Positions 1 through 7,634 of a DNA stretch of 60,866 nucleotides are shown here, piece after piece. Origin of the DNA: CAYUXF01 sp964448755 (GTDB taxonomy: Bacteria; Margulisbacteria; Termititenacia; Termititenacales; CAYUXF01); the NCBI GenBank assembly GCA_964448755.1, contig CAYUXF010000001.1, positions 1 to 60,866 on the forward strand. The letters run 5' to 3'. The position numbers and the translations under genes are program-made. The notes under the pieces are model-generated. The model made no database searches. It was not told the DNA's origin and saw nothing but the letters and a program-made list of their open reading frames with translations. Every line of letters starts with the position of its first letter. Positions within the stretch are counted from its first letter, which is position 1.

Positions 1-2
1 CA

Positions 3-227
3 TGTAGAAACACTGGTCTACTTAGAAAAAACAAGTTAGAATCTCCACGCGGTTATGATAAACGAAAAAAAATTAATTCTAGACAACAACAACGTCATCC
101 ACGTCAATTTTCAGCGCAAATGCCTGGCTATTCGGCAAGAAAAAAAGATCCATTATTTAAATTTATAAAAAACACCGCGCGCTTTTTCTTCGGCAATAAG
201 CTCGCCCAATGCCAATCTCTGATGTAA
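3..227 (+). CDS. possible 3' end of a gene entering from the left edge
   Basis: An open frame runs in from the left edge without a stop until TAA at 225-227, giving 74 residues. The peptide is rich in Lys, Arg and Gln and has no motif I recognise. It overlaps the convergent radical SAM gene by 75 bp, which is long for this compact segment, so the tail beyond about position 152 could be chance. The first 150 bases have no other explanation, so a real gene tail is possible. The call rests only on openness of the frame. Confidence 0.25.
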   Translation, partial: CRNTGLLRKNKLESPRGYDKRKKINSRQQQRHPRQFSAQMPGYSARKKDPLFKFIKNTARFFFGNKLAQCQSLM

Positions 228-1094
228 AAAAATATCGACAGCTTTTTTGTCCAAACCGGTCAACTGCATAATATCTTCGGCAGTCGCAGGACGCCGGCGC
301 AAAAAATTAGAGATCAGCAGATCCAGTTCTTGCGGCGTGTTAGTTAGCGGCACATCTTTTTTTGGCACTTTGCCGACAGTTACAACCTGTAAAGGCGCTA
401 AAAAATCACGGATCGCCGCTAATTGTTCCGCTGCAGGGACCTTGACCCAATTTTCTGTCCCAGGCCTATCCAGCGTATTGAGCTGGATCTTTTGCGGCGC
501 TATCTGCAAGGCCGCTTCTTTAATTAAATTCAGTTCTGCCGGCGTGTCATTGATGCCGGGCACAACAAATATTTCCAGCCAGAGTTCGCCTTGATATTCT
601 TTGGCAAAAGCCAGCAAACCTTCTAGATATTTTTTTGCTGTTAGTCCCGCCGCCGGCCGGTTAACTTTTGTAAAAACATCTTGAGAAACAGCATCAAGCG
701 AAGGAATAACCAGATCACAAAAAGAAGCCTCTTTGCGCACCTGTGGATCAGAAAACAAAGTGGCGTTAGTTAAAAGCGCCAGTTTATAAGCCGGAAAATT
801 CTGCTTAATATATATTGCGATCTCGCCAAAATTGGCAGCCAGTGTCGGCTCGCCCGAACCTGAAAAAGTAATGTAGTCGAGCGGCGGATTTTGCGATAAA
901 AAATCATGCAGTTCATTGATGATCAACTCTGTCTCGACAAACACCTTTCTGGTTAGAGTCAGGTCAGTTGTAGCGCCACATTCGCAATAAACACAGTCAA
1001 GCGAACAGACCTTATAGGGAACAAGATCAACGCCCAGCGAAATCCCCAAACGGCGCGAAGTAACAGGACCAAACAATGTTTTATAAACAGTCAT
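153..1094 (-). CDS. radical SAM protein with C-terminal winged-helix-like domain
   Basis: This 313-residue protein of the COG0731-like Fe-S oxidoreductase group has a cluster loop near residues 30-38 (CSLDCVYC) that would bind the 4Fe-4S cluster used to cleave S-adenosylmethionine. A glycine-rich SAM-contact stretch (FSGSGEPTL) follows near residue 78. The last 60 residues (RRRPATAEDIMQLTGLDKKA) look like a small winged-helix module. The ATG shares its A with the TGA of trmB (TGATG) and is preceded by a strong AGGAGG site, so it is translationally coupled to trmB. The substrate is unknown. Pairing with a tRNA methyltransferase hints at an RNA-related role, but this is inference. Confidence 0.85.
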   Translation of the reverse strand: MTVYKTLFGPVTSRRLGISLGVDLVPYKVCSLDCVYCECGATTDLTLTRKVFVETELIINELHDFLSQNPPLDYITFSGSGEPTLAANFGEIAIYIKQNFPAYKLALLTNATLFSDPQVRKEASFCDLVIPSLDAVSQDVFTKVNRPAAGLTAKKYLEGLLAFAKEYQGELWLEIFVVPGINDTPAELNLIKEAALQIAPQKIQLNTLDRPGTENWVKVPAAEQLAAIRDFLAPLQVVTVGKVPKKDVPLTNTPQELDLLISNFLRRRPATAEDIMQLTGLDKKAVDIFLHQRLALGELIAEEKARGVFYKFK

Positions 1095-1708
1095 CAGCGC
1101 CTCCTGAAGATCATGCGATAAATAGGATTATCCTGCTTTTGATGGTAGATCTCAATATCGGAGCGGACACCCTCAATGTTTTTTTCAGCATAATTATTTT
1201 TACCGCAGACGTTTTCAAAAGAACTTTCCGCCTCCAGATCAAAAAGCATATCTTGCGCCAGATCTTCTTTGTCGGTGGCGACATGAAGTTCGGCACCGAC
1301 AGCCATATATTCGGCCAACAGCTTGATAAAAGCGGCATTGACCACCCGCCGCTTGAGATGTTTCTTTTTATACCAGGGATCAGGGTGCATTACATAAACA
1401 TTATTCAGCTGACCTGGTTTAAAAAGTTTACCAAGCGCATTATTGGCATTGGCCTGCAGAACATAGGCATTTTTCAGTTCCGCCTCGGCGATCCGCTCCC
1501 TGGCAACTTCAATAAATTTTGTTCTGATCTCTACGCCAACAATATTGCGCTGTGGAAACTTCTGGGCATAACTGACCAGCCAGGTGCCGTTAGAAAAACC
1601 TATTTCCAGATCAATAGGATTATCATTGCCAAATACTTGACGCCAATTCGGTGTTTCCGAAGGCTCTTTAATATTAAAAGGATTATAATGCGGATGAGCG
1701 CGTACCAT
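1094..1708 (-). CDS. trmB: tRNA (guanine-N7-)-methyltransferase TrmB
   Basis: This 204-residue class I SAM-dependent methyltransferase makes m7G46 in the variable loop of tRNAs. The SAM-binding segment DLEIGFSNGTWL lies near residues 34-45. The family signature HPDPWYKKKHLKRR is near residues 107-120, where TrmB usually has FPDPWPKKRHxKRR. The length matches the family. The start codon lies 6 bp after a -10 box with no Shine-Dalgarno, so translation is probably from a leaderless mRNA. It is the first gene of a two-gene operon with the radical SAM gene. Confidence 0.95.
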   Translation of the reverse strand: MVRAHPHYNPFNIKEPSETPNWRQVFGNDNPIDLEIGFSNGTWLVSYAQKFPQRNIVGVEIRTKFIEVARERIAEAELKNAYVLQANANNALGKLFKPGQLNNVYVMHPDPWYKKKHLKRRVVNAAFIKLLAEYMAVGAELHVATDKEDLAQDMLFDLEAESSFENVCGKNNYAEKNIEGVRSDIEIYHQKQDNPIYRMIFRRR

Positions 1709-1714
1709 AGCGTG

Positions 1715-1742
1715 AATATAACATAAATCAGATATTTTCCAA
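1715..1742 (-). promoter_or_regulatory. promoter of trmB, leaderless type
   Basis: On the minus strand TTGGAA (1742-1737), a 16 bp spacer and TATATT (1720-1715) are followed after 6 bp by the trmB ATG. Transcription would start at or next to the ATG. It overlaps the 3' end of the toxin gene. Read by eye. Confidence 0.5.
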
Positions 1743-2036
1743 TAGTTTAAATAGCTGGCGGCAATCGAGGATCCTGACTATTATTAACTCCTTGTTTTCT
1801 AGGCGATAGATCACTCTAAAGACCTCAAAAACGATCTCGCGATACAATGTATTACCAAAATCATATAATTCCGGTATTAACCGGCCGCTCTGCGGATAGC
1901 GCATTAACTGACCAATTATCTTCTTTAGGCCACTGTAATAATTTCTGGAAATATTTTTATCAATTGCATAGTAATGATCAAGAATGTTTTCCAGGTCAAG
2001 AGCGGCTTGGTCCGCAAAAGATACTTTATAAGCCAT
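1728..2036 (-). CDS. ParE/RelE-superfamily toxin
   Basis: This 102-residue protein of the RelE/ParE fold shows the helical start VSFADQAALDLENILDHY, the family turn QLMRYPQSGRLIPEL and the strand REIVFEVFRVIYRL. The pattern resembles ParE (gyrase-targeting) more than RelE, but the target cannot be decided from sequence. I start it at ATG 2036 (MAYKVSF); an in-frame TTG at 2048 would add four residues, and neither start has a clear Shine-Dalgarno. It overlaps the antitoxin gene by 11 bp, so expression is probably coupled to antitoxin translation. Confidence 0.85.
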   Translation of the reverse strand: MAYKVSFADQAALDLENILDHYYAIDKNISRNYYSGLKKIIGQLMRYPQSGRLIPELYDFGNTLYREIVFEVFRVIYRLENKELIIVRILDCRQLFKLLENI

Positions 2037-2295
2037 ATTTGTGGTCAAGTTTTTTTGTCACTGTATCAAGATCCATTTTTCCAGACTCTTTAATTGACTG
2101 TTCCCCTTGGCTGATCAAGCGAATTAACTCCAGCGCTTTTTGCTGTCTTTCCCAGGTAGCAATGTCCAGAAAAACACCGGCAGCCTCACCGTTTTGTGTG
2201 ACAATTATCGGCTCATGGTTTTTGCCAATTGCCGCAATTATCTCTTTTAAATGTCCTTTAAAATATGAGACCGGCTTTATATTACGCAAAGACAT
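2026..2295 (-). CDS. Phd/YefM-family antitoxin
   Basis: This 89-residue protein has the Phd/YefM N-terminal DNA-binding pattern: IKPVSYFKGHLKEIIAAI, then PIIVTQNGEAAGVFLDIATWE, the strand-turn-strand found in this family. The C-terminal tail (about residues 50-89) would wrap and neutralise the toxin. The gene has its own Shine-Dalgarno (GGAGA) and sits just downstream of a perfect palindrome, the expected arrangement for autoregulation by the antitoxin or the toxin-antitoxin complex. Confidence 0.88.
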   Translation of the reverse strand: MSLRNIKPVSYFKGHLKEIIAAIGKNHEPIIVTQNGEAAGVFLDIATWERQQKALELIRLISQGEQSIKESGKMDLDTVTKKLDHKYGL

Positions 2296-2314
2296 CTTTT
2301 TTCTCCTGTATTTA

Positions 2315-2352
2315 TTAAGACATAATTATAACATAATTATGTCTTAAATCAA
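2315..2352 (-). promoter_or_regulatory. palindromic operator overlapping the toxin-antitoxin promoter
   Basis: A perfect inverted repeat has 15 bp arms (2315-2329 and 2333-2347) and a 3 bp centre. On the minus strand a -10 box TATAAT (2330-2325) lies in its centre and a -35-like TTGATT (2352-2347) abuts it with 16 bp spacing. A dimeric repressor here would block RNA polymerase. It lies 20 bp upstream of the antitoxin start and has no T-tract, so it is an operator rather than a terminator. Confidence 0.75.
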
Positions 2353-2369
2353 AAATTATCCTATATGCC

Positions 2370-2398
2370 TTGTTCTCGCTATACCTTGCTGTTATACT
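2370..2398 (+). promoter_or_regulatory. promoter of tyrA-murG
   Basis: TTGTTC (2370-2375), a 17 bp spacer and TATACT (2393-2398) are followed by ATG only 10 bp later. The transcript would have a leader of 0-4 nt and no ribosome-binding site. It is divergent from the toxin-antitoxin promoter. Confidence 0.6.
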
Positions 2399-2408
2399 TT
2401 AGCTCATT

Positions 2409-3251
2409 ATGTTCAAAAAAATTGCTTTTGTTGGTCTCGGCCTTATTGGCGGTTCTTTAGCGCAAGCTATTAAAAATGCCTTCCCTAAAACAGAAATAAT
2501 TGCCCTGGCCCGCTCGCAAACAACTATCAATTATGCCTTACGGCAAAAGATCATCAGCGCCGGCACCACCGAACGCCAAAAATTTGCGTCAATACTCAAA
2601 GACGTAGAGCTGTTAATTATTGCCGCGCCAATTAACAATATTGTTGAATATGTCACTGCTTTTTATCCGCTGGTCTCAGAAAAAACTATTATTCTAGATG
2701 TCGCTTCGAGCAAGCAAGAGATCTGTCAAAAACTAAGTAATTTAAGCGATAAATTCATTGGCGGCCACCCAATGTTCGGCACCGAAAAAACCGGCATTAA
2801 AAACGCTGACCCGCAGCTGGCGCACAACGCGGTCTTTGTTCTCTCCCCCGGCTCCAGAACAAACAAACTTAAGATCAATAAATTAAAAAAATTCATTGGC
2901 AAATTGAATATGCGTCCGTTGGTCATGGCGGCAAACCTGCACGACCAGGCAGTAGCGGCAATTTCCCATGTTCCTTATTTAACAGCAACCGCACTATTGC
3001 GTTTGGCAGACACCCCGGAGAAAAAAAACCTGGCCGCTAGCGGGTTCAGATCTTCTACCCGGGTAGGCGAATCAGATCCGCAATGGGGGCTGGAAATTTG
3101 CCAAACCAATAAAAAAGCCATTAGTCAAGAATTAGCGGCCCTTATAAAAAATCTTAAAAAACTCCAAAAAAATATTAAAAAAAATAAAACAGCGGAACTT
3201 CTGGCTTTTTTTGAAAAAAGCTGGGCAATGAGACGGGACATTTATCAATGA
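2409..3251 (+). CDS. tyrA: prephenate/arogenate dehydrogenase TyrA
   Basis: This 280-residue enzyme catalyses the NAD(P)-dependent oxidative decarboxylation of prephenate or arogenate in tyrosine synthesis. The Rossmann motif GLGLIGGS is at residues 9-16. The catalytic region FIGGHPMFGTEKTGIKNA (about 117-134) carries the conserved His. The C-terminal helical dimerisation domain contains the family segment SSTRVGESDPQWG. No ACT or chorismate mutase domain is fused. Its stop overlaps the murG start by 4 bp (ATGA), so the two are coupled, an unusual pairing with a cell-wall gene. Confidence 0.93.
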   Translation: MFKKIAFVGLGLIGGSLAQAIKNAFPKTEIIALARSQTTINYALRQKIISAGTTERQKFASILKDVELLIIAAPINNIVEYVTAFYPLVSEKTIILDVASSKQEICQKLSNLSDKFIGGHPMFGTEKTGIKNADPQLAHNAVFVLSPGSRTNKLKINKLKKFIGKLNMRPLVMAANLHDQAVAAISHVPYLTATALLRLADTPEKKNLAASGFRSSTRVGESDPQWGLEICQTNKKAISQELAALIKNLKKLQKNIKKNKTAELLAFFEKSWAMRRDIYQ

Positions 3252-4195
3252 AAGTCCTTTTAAGTTGCGGCGGTACCGGCGGGCACATTTATCCGGCCCT
3301 GGCAGTTGCCGAAAAACTGGAAGACTGTTTTTTTGTCGGCGGTAGCCGGCTGGAAAAAAAATTAATTCCACATGCCGGATTCCGGTTTTATGAAATACCG
3401 GCCAGTCCCAAAAATATTTTTAAAATAATTAAAGGAACCATCCGTAGTTTACAGATCATTAAAAAAGAACAGCCAGATCTCATTCTCTGTACTGGCGGCT
3501 ATACAACTATTCCCGTAGCGCTGGCGGCAAAGCTGACCGGCAAAAAACTCTTTTTACAAGAACAAAATATCCTGCCCGGCAAGGCTAACCGCCTACTCGG
3601 CAAACTCTCACAAAAGATCTTTATTTCTTTTGCCGGCAGTCAAAAATACTTTAACACAAAAAAAACAGTTTTGACGGGCAACCCGGTCAGAGAAAACATT
3701 GCCAGAGTAAAATACAACCAAGCAAATTTAGACGCCGATACTGTCCTGGTCTTTGGCGGTTCGCTTTCCTCAAAGGCGATCAGTGAGACAGTCAACGCTC
3801 TAGTTAAAAAATATTTACCATCATTTAAAATAATTCATTTGGACGGCAGTAATTATACACACGACATGGCGGCCCTTTACCAAAAAGCCACACTAACAGT
3901 CTGCCGCGCCGGCGCAACTTCACTGGCCGAACTATCAGCTATCGGCCTGCCGGCTATTTTAATACCCTATCCTTACGCCGCCAACGACCATCAAATGTTT
4001 AACGCTCTCTATTTTGCCGAAAATGGCGCAGCCCAAATTATTAACGAAAAAGAATTGACACCTGAGAAACTTTGGGAAAATATCCAGTCACTGCTCAACA
4101 ATAAAGAAGAATTAAAAAAGATGTCAGAAAAAATGGCACAAACCGCCACTAAGAATTCTGCCGAACTAATTGCGCGCCAGCTCCAAATCGCTTGA
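3248..4195 (+). CDS. murG: MurG, lipid II-forming GlcNAc transferase (shortened)
   Basis: MurG adds GlcNAc from UDP-GlcNAc to lipid I on the inner face of the membrane. Visible motifs are GGTGGHIYPALAVAE at the N-terminus (catalytic His), QEQNILPGKANRLLG (acceptor side), TGNPVR at the domain hinge, CRAGATSLAEL and PYPYAANDHQMFNA (donor side). At 315 residues it is about 40 shorter than usual. The loss lies in the C-terminal lobe between the FGGS motif, here FGGSLSS instead of FGGSQGA, and the CRAGA loop. All catalytic motifs remain, so it is probably active. It is separated from the mraY-murD-ftsW cluster in this window. Confidence 0.93.
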   Translation: MKVLLSCGGTGGHIYPALAVAEKLEDCFFVGGSRLEKKLIPHAGFRFYEIPASPKNIFKIIKGTIRSLQIIKKEQPDLILCTGGYTTIPVALAAKLTGKKLFLQEQNILPGKANRLLGKLSQKIFISFAGSQKYFNTKKTVLTGNPVRENIARVKYNQANLDADTVLVFGGSLSSKAISETVNALVKKYLPSFKIIHLDGSNYTHDMAALYQKATLTVCRAGATSLAELSAIGLPAILIPYPYAANDHQMFNALYFAENGAAQIINEKELTPEKLWENIQSLLNNKEELKKMSEKMAQTATKNSAELIARQLQIA

Positions 4196-4498
4196 CCACA
4201 TATAGCCGCGGTTACCCTCTTCATCTTCCATCAGCCAATTTCCCCGCGGCTTAATTGTCAGCATAATTTTTATAACTCTTTGCGGAAAACGTATGACCGT
4301 TTCAGCTACAGATTCATCTTTAATTAAACGAAGTAAGGTTCCTTTAGGTAATTCTTTTATTTTTTTATCACCGGAAACAGCCACATAGGGAGAGCTATCG
4401 AGTTTAACCACATACCAGGCGCCGAGCTTTTTTACACCCCAGGCGGTAGTTAAAAGCAGGAGGCAAAACAACAAACCGTAAAAAAAAGAACGTTTCAT
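4166..4498 (-). CDS. small membrane-anchored or exported protein, unknown
   Basis: This 110-residue protein has an N-terminal hydrophobic segment (residues 4-20) after a Lys-Arg start, so it is exported or anchored. The rest (VVKLDSSPYVAVSGDKKIKEL, then GNWLMEDEEGNRGYMWSSDL) has the beta-strand spacing of an SH3-like domain, with the typical late Gly-Tyr-Met pattern. I do not recognise a family. Its start overlaps the stop of the upstream 401-residue gene by 4 bp, so the pair is one operon. Its 3' end overlaps convergent murG by 30 bp. Confidence 0.65.
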   Translation of the reverse strand: MKRSFFYGLLFCLLLLTTAWGVKKLGAWYVVKLDSSPYVAVSGDKKIKELPKGTLLRLIKDESVAETVIRFPQRVIKIMLTIKPRGNWLMEDEEGNRGYMWSSDLELARN

Positions 4499-5700
4499 TT
4501 GCGCAGTATATCAAGGATCCGCTTGAAATAGAACTGGCCTAGTTTTTTTCTCTGCCCGGTTTTCTGTTCATAAAAATAAGCAGCCAGATAAGGATCTCTA
4601 AAAAAAGTTAACGCGGCCTGATATTCAGCAAAATCTGCCGCGACAGGCAACTGCGCTTGTTTTTTATCCAGGCCATACTCCTCGCCATCGGCAAATTGCC
4701 ACCAGGACTGCCCTTGTGAACAAATAAGCACATACCCTGTGGAGTATTTCTGTGCTAGAAGCAATTGCTGCTGAAAAACAGCCGGCTTGAGCAAAGCTCC
4801 TCTATCATATTCAGAACGACCAAGCGGAAAAAGAGCGTAAACCAGGCCGCCTTTTTTTTGCCGGTCTGCCTGATAAGCAGAAAAAGGACTAATACCAGCC
4901 ACAAACTGTTCTTGTAAATTTGAAAAATCGTCAGCCGCTAATAAAGACCAGGTTTTTTCCGTAAAAAAATAATGGTTTATTTTCTCTACCTCAACACTTA
5001 AAAAACCTTTAACAAAATGCGGCCAATGATAATAGCGATCATATAGGGCATTTTCTTTTTTTTCTGTTAAAACACCAATTGGCGTAAAAATAATATCGCC
5101 CTTAGAGAACTCCTGATAAATGGCCTGAGCCAGCGCTCTGCCACGCTGATAAATAACTTTGCGGGCCAGTTCATCAGAAATACTATTTTTAACCGTATAA
5201 TAAGCGGGATTCCACACCGCTTTATTGTAAGCTGTAGTATCTAAAACTAAACCTTTAAAGCCACTCTCTCTGGCAAATCTGGCAACGGCACTTAAATTAC
5301 TGCAAACTTTTTGCCAGCCGGCAGTATCACTCCAGGCGGGAAGATCGCCCTCGGCAATATTTATTTTTAAAAAGTTATGGGCAAATTTTTTATTGGCTAG
5401 CTGGCAATCACGAAAATATTCACGCAGTTCTTCTTCATAGTTATACCAATTGGAGGGCAAACCGGAAAAAATAAAACCACTAATATTAAGCTCATTAAAA
5501 TATTCTGCTTTAGCTGTTACCAAAGCAGGCGTAGCTTCAGAAAGCAAAAGAAAAGGCAGCGGATAACTCTGCACAGAAGAATTAACCGGCGTATATGATT
5601 GATATTGGTCATAAAATTGCGCCGGAACTATTTCCGCCTTAAAAAGAACAAAGACAACCAGTATAATAACAGCAATAATAATATTTCTTTTTTTTATCAT
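4495..5700 (-). CDS. exported protein, possible TIM-barrel fold, unknown function
   Basis: This 401-residue protein starts with one hydrophobic segment (residues 6-20), acting as an anchor or signal peptide. The body alternates helices and hydrophobic strands such as FKGLVLDTTAYN, GDIIFTPIGVL and TGYVLICSQGQSWW. That pattern resembles (beta/alpha)-barrel carbohydrate-active or polysaccharide-biosynthesis proteins, but I see no catalytic signature I can name. It is co-transcribed with the following 110-residue membrane protein. No clear Shine-Dalgarno precedes the ATG. Confidence 0.7.
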   Translation of the reverse strand: MIKKRNIIIAVIILVVFVLFKAEIVPAQFYDQYQSYTPVNSSVQSYPLPFLLLSEATPALVTAKAEYFNELNISGFIFSGLPSNWYNYEEELREYFRDCQLANKKFAHNFLKINIAEGDLPAWSDTAGWQKVCSNLSAVARFARESGFKGLVLDTTAYNKAVWNPAYYTVKNSISDELARKVIYQRGRALAQAIYQEFSKGDIIFTPIGVLTEKKENALYDRYYHWPHFVKGFLSVEVEKINHYFFTEKTWSLLAADDFSNLQEQFVAGISPFSAYQADRQKKGGLVYALFPLGRSEYDRGALLKPAVFQQQLLLAQKYSTGYVLICSQGQSWWQFADGEEYGLDKKQAQLPVAADFAEYQAALTFFRDPYLAAYFYEQKTGQRKKLGQFYFKRILDILRK

Positions 5701-5829
5701 TTTGATCTGACGAATTTCCTTACATGATTAACTAAAAAAACATTTTAACAAAAAAAAAACAAAAAAAACAAAATTATCTTTGGCATTACTTTTGACAATT
5801 ATAAAACAACTAAAATTTAGGAGTAAATC

Positions 5830-6234
5830 ATGAACCAAAAACTCAAAGCCGCCTTTACTTTAATAGAACTATTAATAGTCATTGCCATTATCGGACTGCT
5901 CTCTTCTCTTCTAATGCCCAACATTGCCGGTGCACAAAACAAAGCCAAAGAAGCAGCAGTTAAAGCTATTATGTTTAACTTGCAAACCGAGCTAGAAACC
6001 TTTCAAATAGACAATTTTACATATCCTGCCGGCAATAATTTAAGTATACCGGCCTTAGCAGAAAAACTAGGGATCACAAAAATACCGCAAAATCCCTATA
6101 CCGGACAAGAGTATAACGACAGTGATCGGGCGGGAAAAATACTCTATAATTATGACGAAAACAACGGCATCTATACTTTAACCGGTTACCGGCGCGATAA
6201 TAATTCGGTGCTTTTTGTCTTAACAAATAATTAG
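5830..6234 (+). CDS. type IV pilin / type II secretion pseudopilin (GspG-like)
   Basis: This 134-residue protein begins with a prepilin leader: AAFTLIELLIVIAIIGLLSS, where cleavage before Phe by a prepilin peptidase and the Glu at position +5 are the family hallmarks. The hydrophobic helix that follows would build the filament core. The C-terminal part (NPYTGQEYND, then GIYTLTGYRRD) resembles the GspG/major pseudopilin tail. An AGGAG site precedes the ATG. No other pilus or secretion gene lies nearby, so it is an orphan subunit here and the machine must be encoded elsewhere. Confidence 0.85.
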   Translation: MNQKLKAAFTLIELLIVIAIIGLLSSLLMPNIAGAQNKAKEAAVKAIMFNLQTELETFQIDNFTYPAGNNLSIPALAEKLGITKIPQNPYTGQEYNDSDRAGKILYNYDENNGIYTLTGYRRDNNSVLFVLTNN

Positions 6235-6249
6235 TTTTTGTGCTAAAAT
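6220..6249 (+). promoter_or_regulatory. promoter candidate of gmk
   Basis: TTAACA (6220-6225), an 18 bp spacer and TAAAAT (6244-6249). The TTG at 6259 is 9 bp downstream, matching the leaderless spacing seen at other operon heads here. The -35 lies inside the end of the pilin gene. Confidence 0.45.
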
Positions 6250-6258
6250 TTGCGTCCT

Positions 6259-6822
6259 TTGAATAAGACAGCGTCTATTGGCAAGATCTTTGTAATATCC
6301 GGACCCTCCGGGGTAGGTAAAGGGACCGTTATCCGTGAACTTTTAAAAAAGGTTCCCGGCTGTTCGCTCTCTATTTCACACACGACCAGAAAGCCCAGAA
6401 AAGAAGAAAAAAACGGCCAGGACTACTATTTTGTCGATAAGCCGACTTTTTTGGAAATGGTCGGCCGCCAGGAGTTCATTGAATACGCAGAAGTTCACGG
6501 CAATTTTTACGGCACCAGCAAAACCATGCTAGCGCAACTGCAAAACAGCGGAAAAAATATAATCTTTGAAGTAGATGTTCAGGGCGGAATAAACTTAAAA
6601 AAACTCTTGCCGGAAGTGATCTCTATTTTTATTCTGCCGCCCAGCCAGACAGAACTCTTAAATAGGATCAATAAACGCGGTTCTGAAACAACAGAAACTA
6701 TGAATAAACGGATCGCCACAATGGAAAAAGAACTGCCACTAGCGCAAGAATATGATCATCAGCTCATTAATGATCGCCTGGAAGAAACCATTGCGCAAAT
6801 AGCGGCTATTATAAAAAAATAA
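6259..6822 (+). CDS. gmk: guanylate kinase
   Basis: This 187-residue enzyme phosphorylates GMP to GDP with ATP. The P-loop SGPSGVGKGT lies near residues 13-22, and the GMP-binding stretch SISHTTRKPRKEEKNGQDY follows. FEVDVQGG and RGSETTETMNKRI are conserved later. There is no ATG near the N-terminus. I choose TTG at 6259 because TTG at 6250 directly abuts the -10 box and would precede the transcription start; the extra three residues are not conserved in the family. It heads the cluster gmk-rpoZ-coaC-coaB-priA, the order common in many bacteria. Confidence 0.92.
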   Translation: MNKTASIGKIFVISGPSGVGKGTVIRELLKKVPGCSLSISHTTRKPRKEEKNGQDYYFVDKPTFLEMVGRQEFIEYAEVHGNFYGTSKTMLAQLQNSGKNIIFEVDVQGGINLKKLLPEVISIFILPPSQTELLNRINKRGSETTETMNKRIATMEKELPLAQEYDHQLINDRLEETIAQIAAIIKK

Positions 6823-6871
6823 GACAATTTATTTAAAACATCGAGTATAATTAAGAAAAGGAAGTGATCAC

Positions 6872-7090
6872 ATGGAAGAATTAACAACTGAAAAATTGTT
6901 AGAAAAAGCGGAAAACAGGTTCGTCCTCGCTATTGCCGCCGCCAAAAGGGCCCGTCAATTGAAGGATGGCGCTGTCCCTCTTGTTGAAAGAGGCGATAAA
7001 ACAGACCTGACTGTCGCGCTGGAAGAAATTATGGCCGGCAAAATAGCTATTGAAAACAACACGACACCTGAAATTATTGCAGCAGAATAA
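6872..7090 (+). CDS. rpoZ: RNA polymerase omega subunit
   Basis: This 72-residue omega subunit helps fold and latch the beta-prime subunit. The core is recognisable: RFVLAIAAAKRARQL near residues 17-31 and KTDLTVALEEIMAGKI near 43-58. Placement directly after gmk and before coaBC is the classic order. A good AAGGAAG site precedes the ATG. A TATAAT-like sequence at 6846-6851 in the gmk-rpoZ gap could give an additional internal promoter, though no convincing -35 accompanies it. Confidence 0.92.
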   Translation: MEELTTEKLLEKAENRFVLAIAAAKRARQLKDGAVPLVERGDKTDLTVALEEIMAGKIAIENNTTPEIIAAE

Positions 7091-7091
7091 T

Positions 7092-7631
7092 ATGACCAAA
7101 CAGACAAATATCCTTTTGGGCGTAACCGGAGGGATAGCGGCCTATAAGGCCGCCGAGCTGACCAGTCGTCTTTTTCAACTGGGGTATAATGTTAAAGTAA
7201 TTATGACCGAAAACGCCTGTCAGCTGATTGGGCCGGCTACTTTTCGTGCCCTTTCGCACAACCCGGTAGCGACCGACCTTTTTGCCGCCGGGCAAAACAG
7301 CGTGCCTCATATCAGCTTGGCAGCGGAGGCAGACATCTTAATTATTGCCCCGGCTACCGCCAACACAATAGCCAAATTAGCTTTGGGGCTAGCGGATAAT
7401 TTATTAACAACAACTGCACTGGCTTGTACAGCGCCTAAAATAATTGTACCCGCCATGAACGAACAGATGTGGCAGAACCCGCTTGTCCAAAAGAACATCG
7501 CCACACTTAGCGCAAACGGCTGGCAAATAATAGAACCGGACACAGGAAATCTAGCCTGCGGTACAGCCGGCAAAGGGCGCTATCCAGATAACGAGATCAT
7601 TCTTACCGCGATCAAAAAAAATATTGGTTAA
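7092..7631 (+). CDS. coaC: phosphopantothenoylcysteine decarboxylase (CoaC half of split CoaBC)
   Basis: This 179-residue FMN-dependent decarboxylase forms 4'-phosphopantetheine in CoA synthesis. Visible motifs are GVTGGIAAYKAAEL at the start, the catalytic His in VPHISLA, the FMN-binding APATANTIAKLALGLADN (PASANT-like), the substrate clamp PAMNEQMWQNP and the redox Cys in LACGTAGKGR. ATG 7092 is preferred over an upstream frame opening because it follows rpoZ directly and starts at the family N-terminus. It ends in TAA where the CoaBC fusion would continue. The next gene is in the same frame three bases later, so a single stop codon separates the halves. Confidence 0.93.
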   Translation: MTKQTNILLGVTGGIAAYKAAELTSRLFQLGYNVKVIMTENACQLIGPATFRALSHNPVATDLFAAGQNSVPHISLAAEADILIIAPATANTIAKLALGLADNLLTTTALACTAPKIIVPAMNEQMWQNPLVQKNIATLSANGWQIIEPDTGNLACGTAGKGRYPDNEIILTAIKKNIG

Positions 7632-7634
7632 GCA

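Noticed and set aside
1076..1726. 216-codon open frame antisense to trmB
   Set aside because: The minus strand has unmistakable TrmB motifs; the antisense frame has none and is a shadow of the coding bias.
5770..5829. Sigma54 (-24/-12) promoter before the pilin gene (TGGCA near 5780)
   Set aside because: The spacing between the GG and the second element is 12 bp rather than 10 and the second GC is missing. A TTGACA is present, but no -10 lies at a correct distance.
7629..7634. Frameshift or alternative genetic code between coaC and coaB
   Set aside because: The two genes are in the same frame, so no frameshift is needed. TAA, TAG and TGA are all used as stops at other genes here, so TAA is not reassigned.
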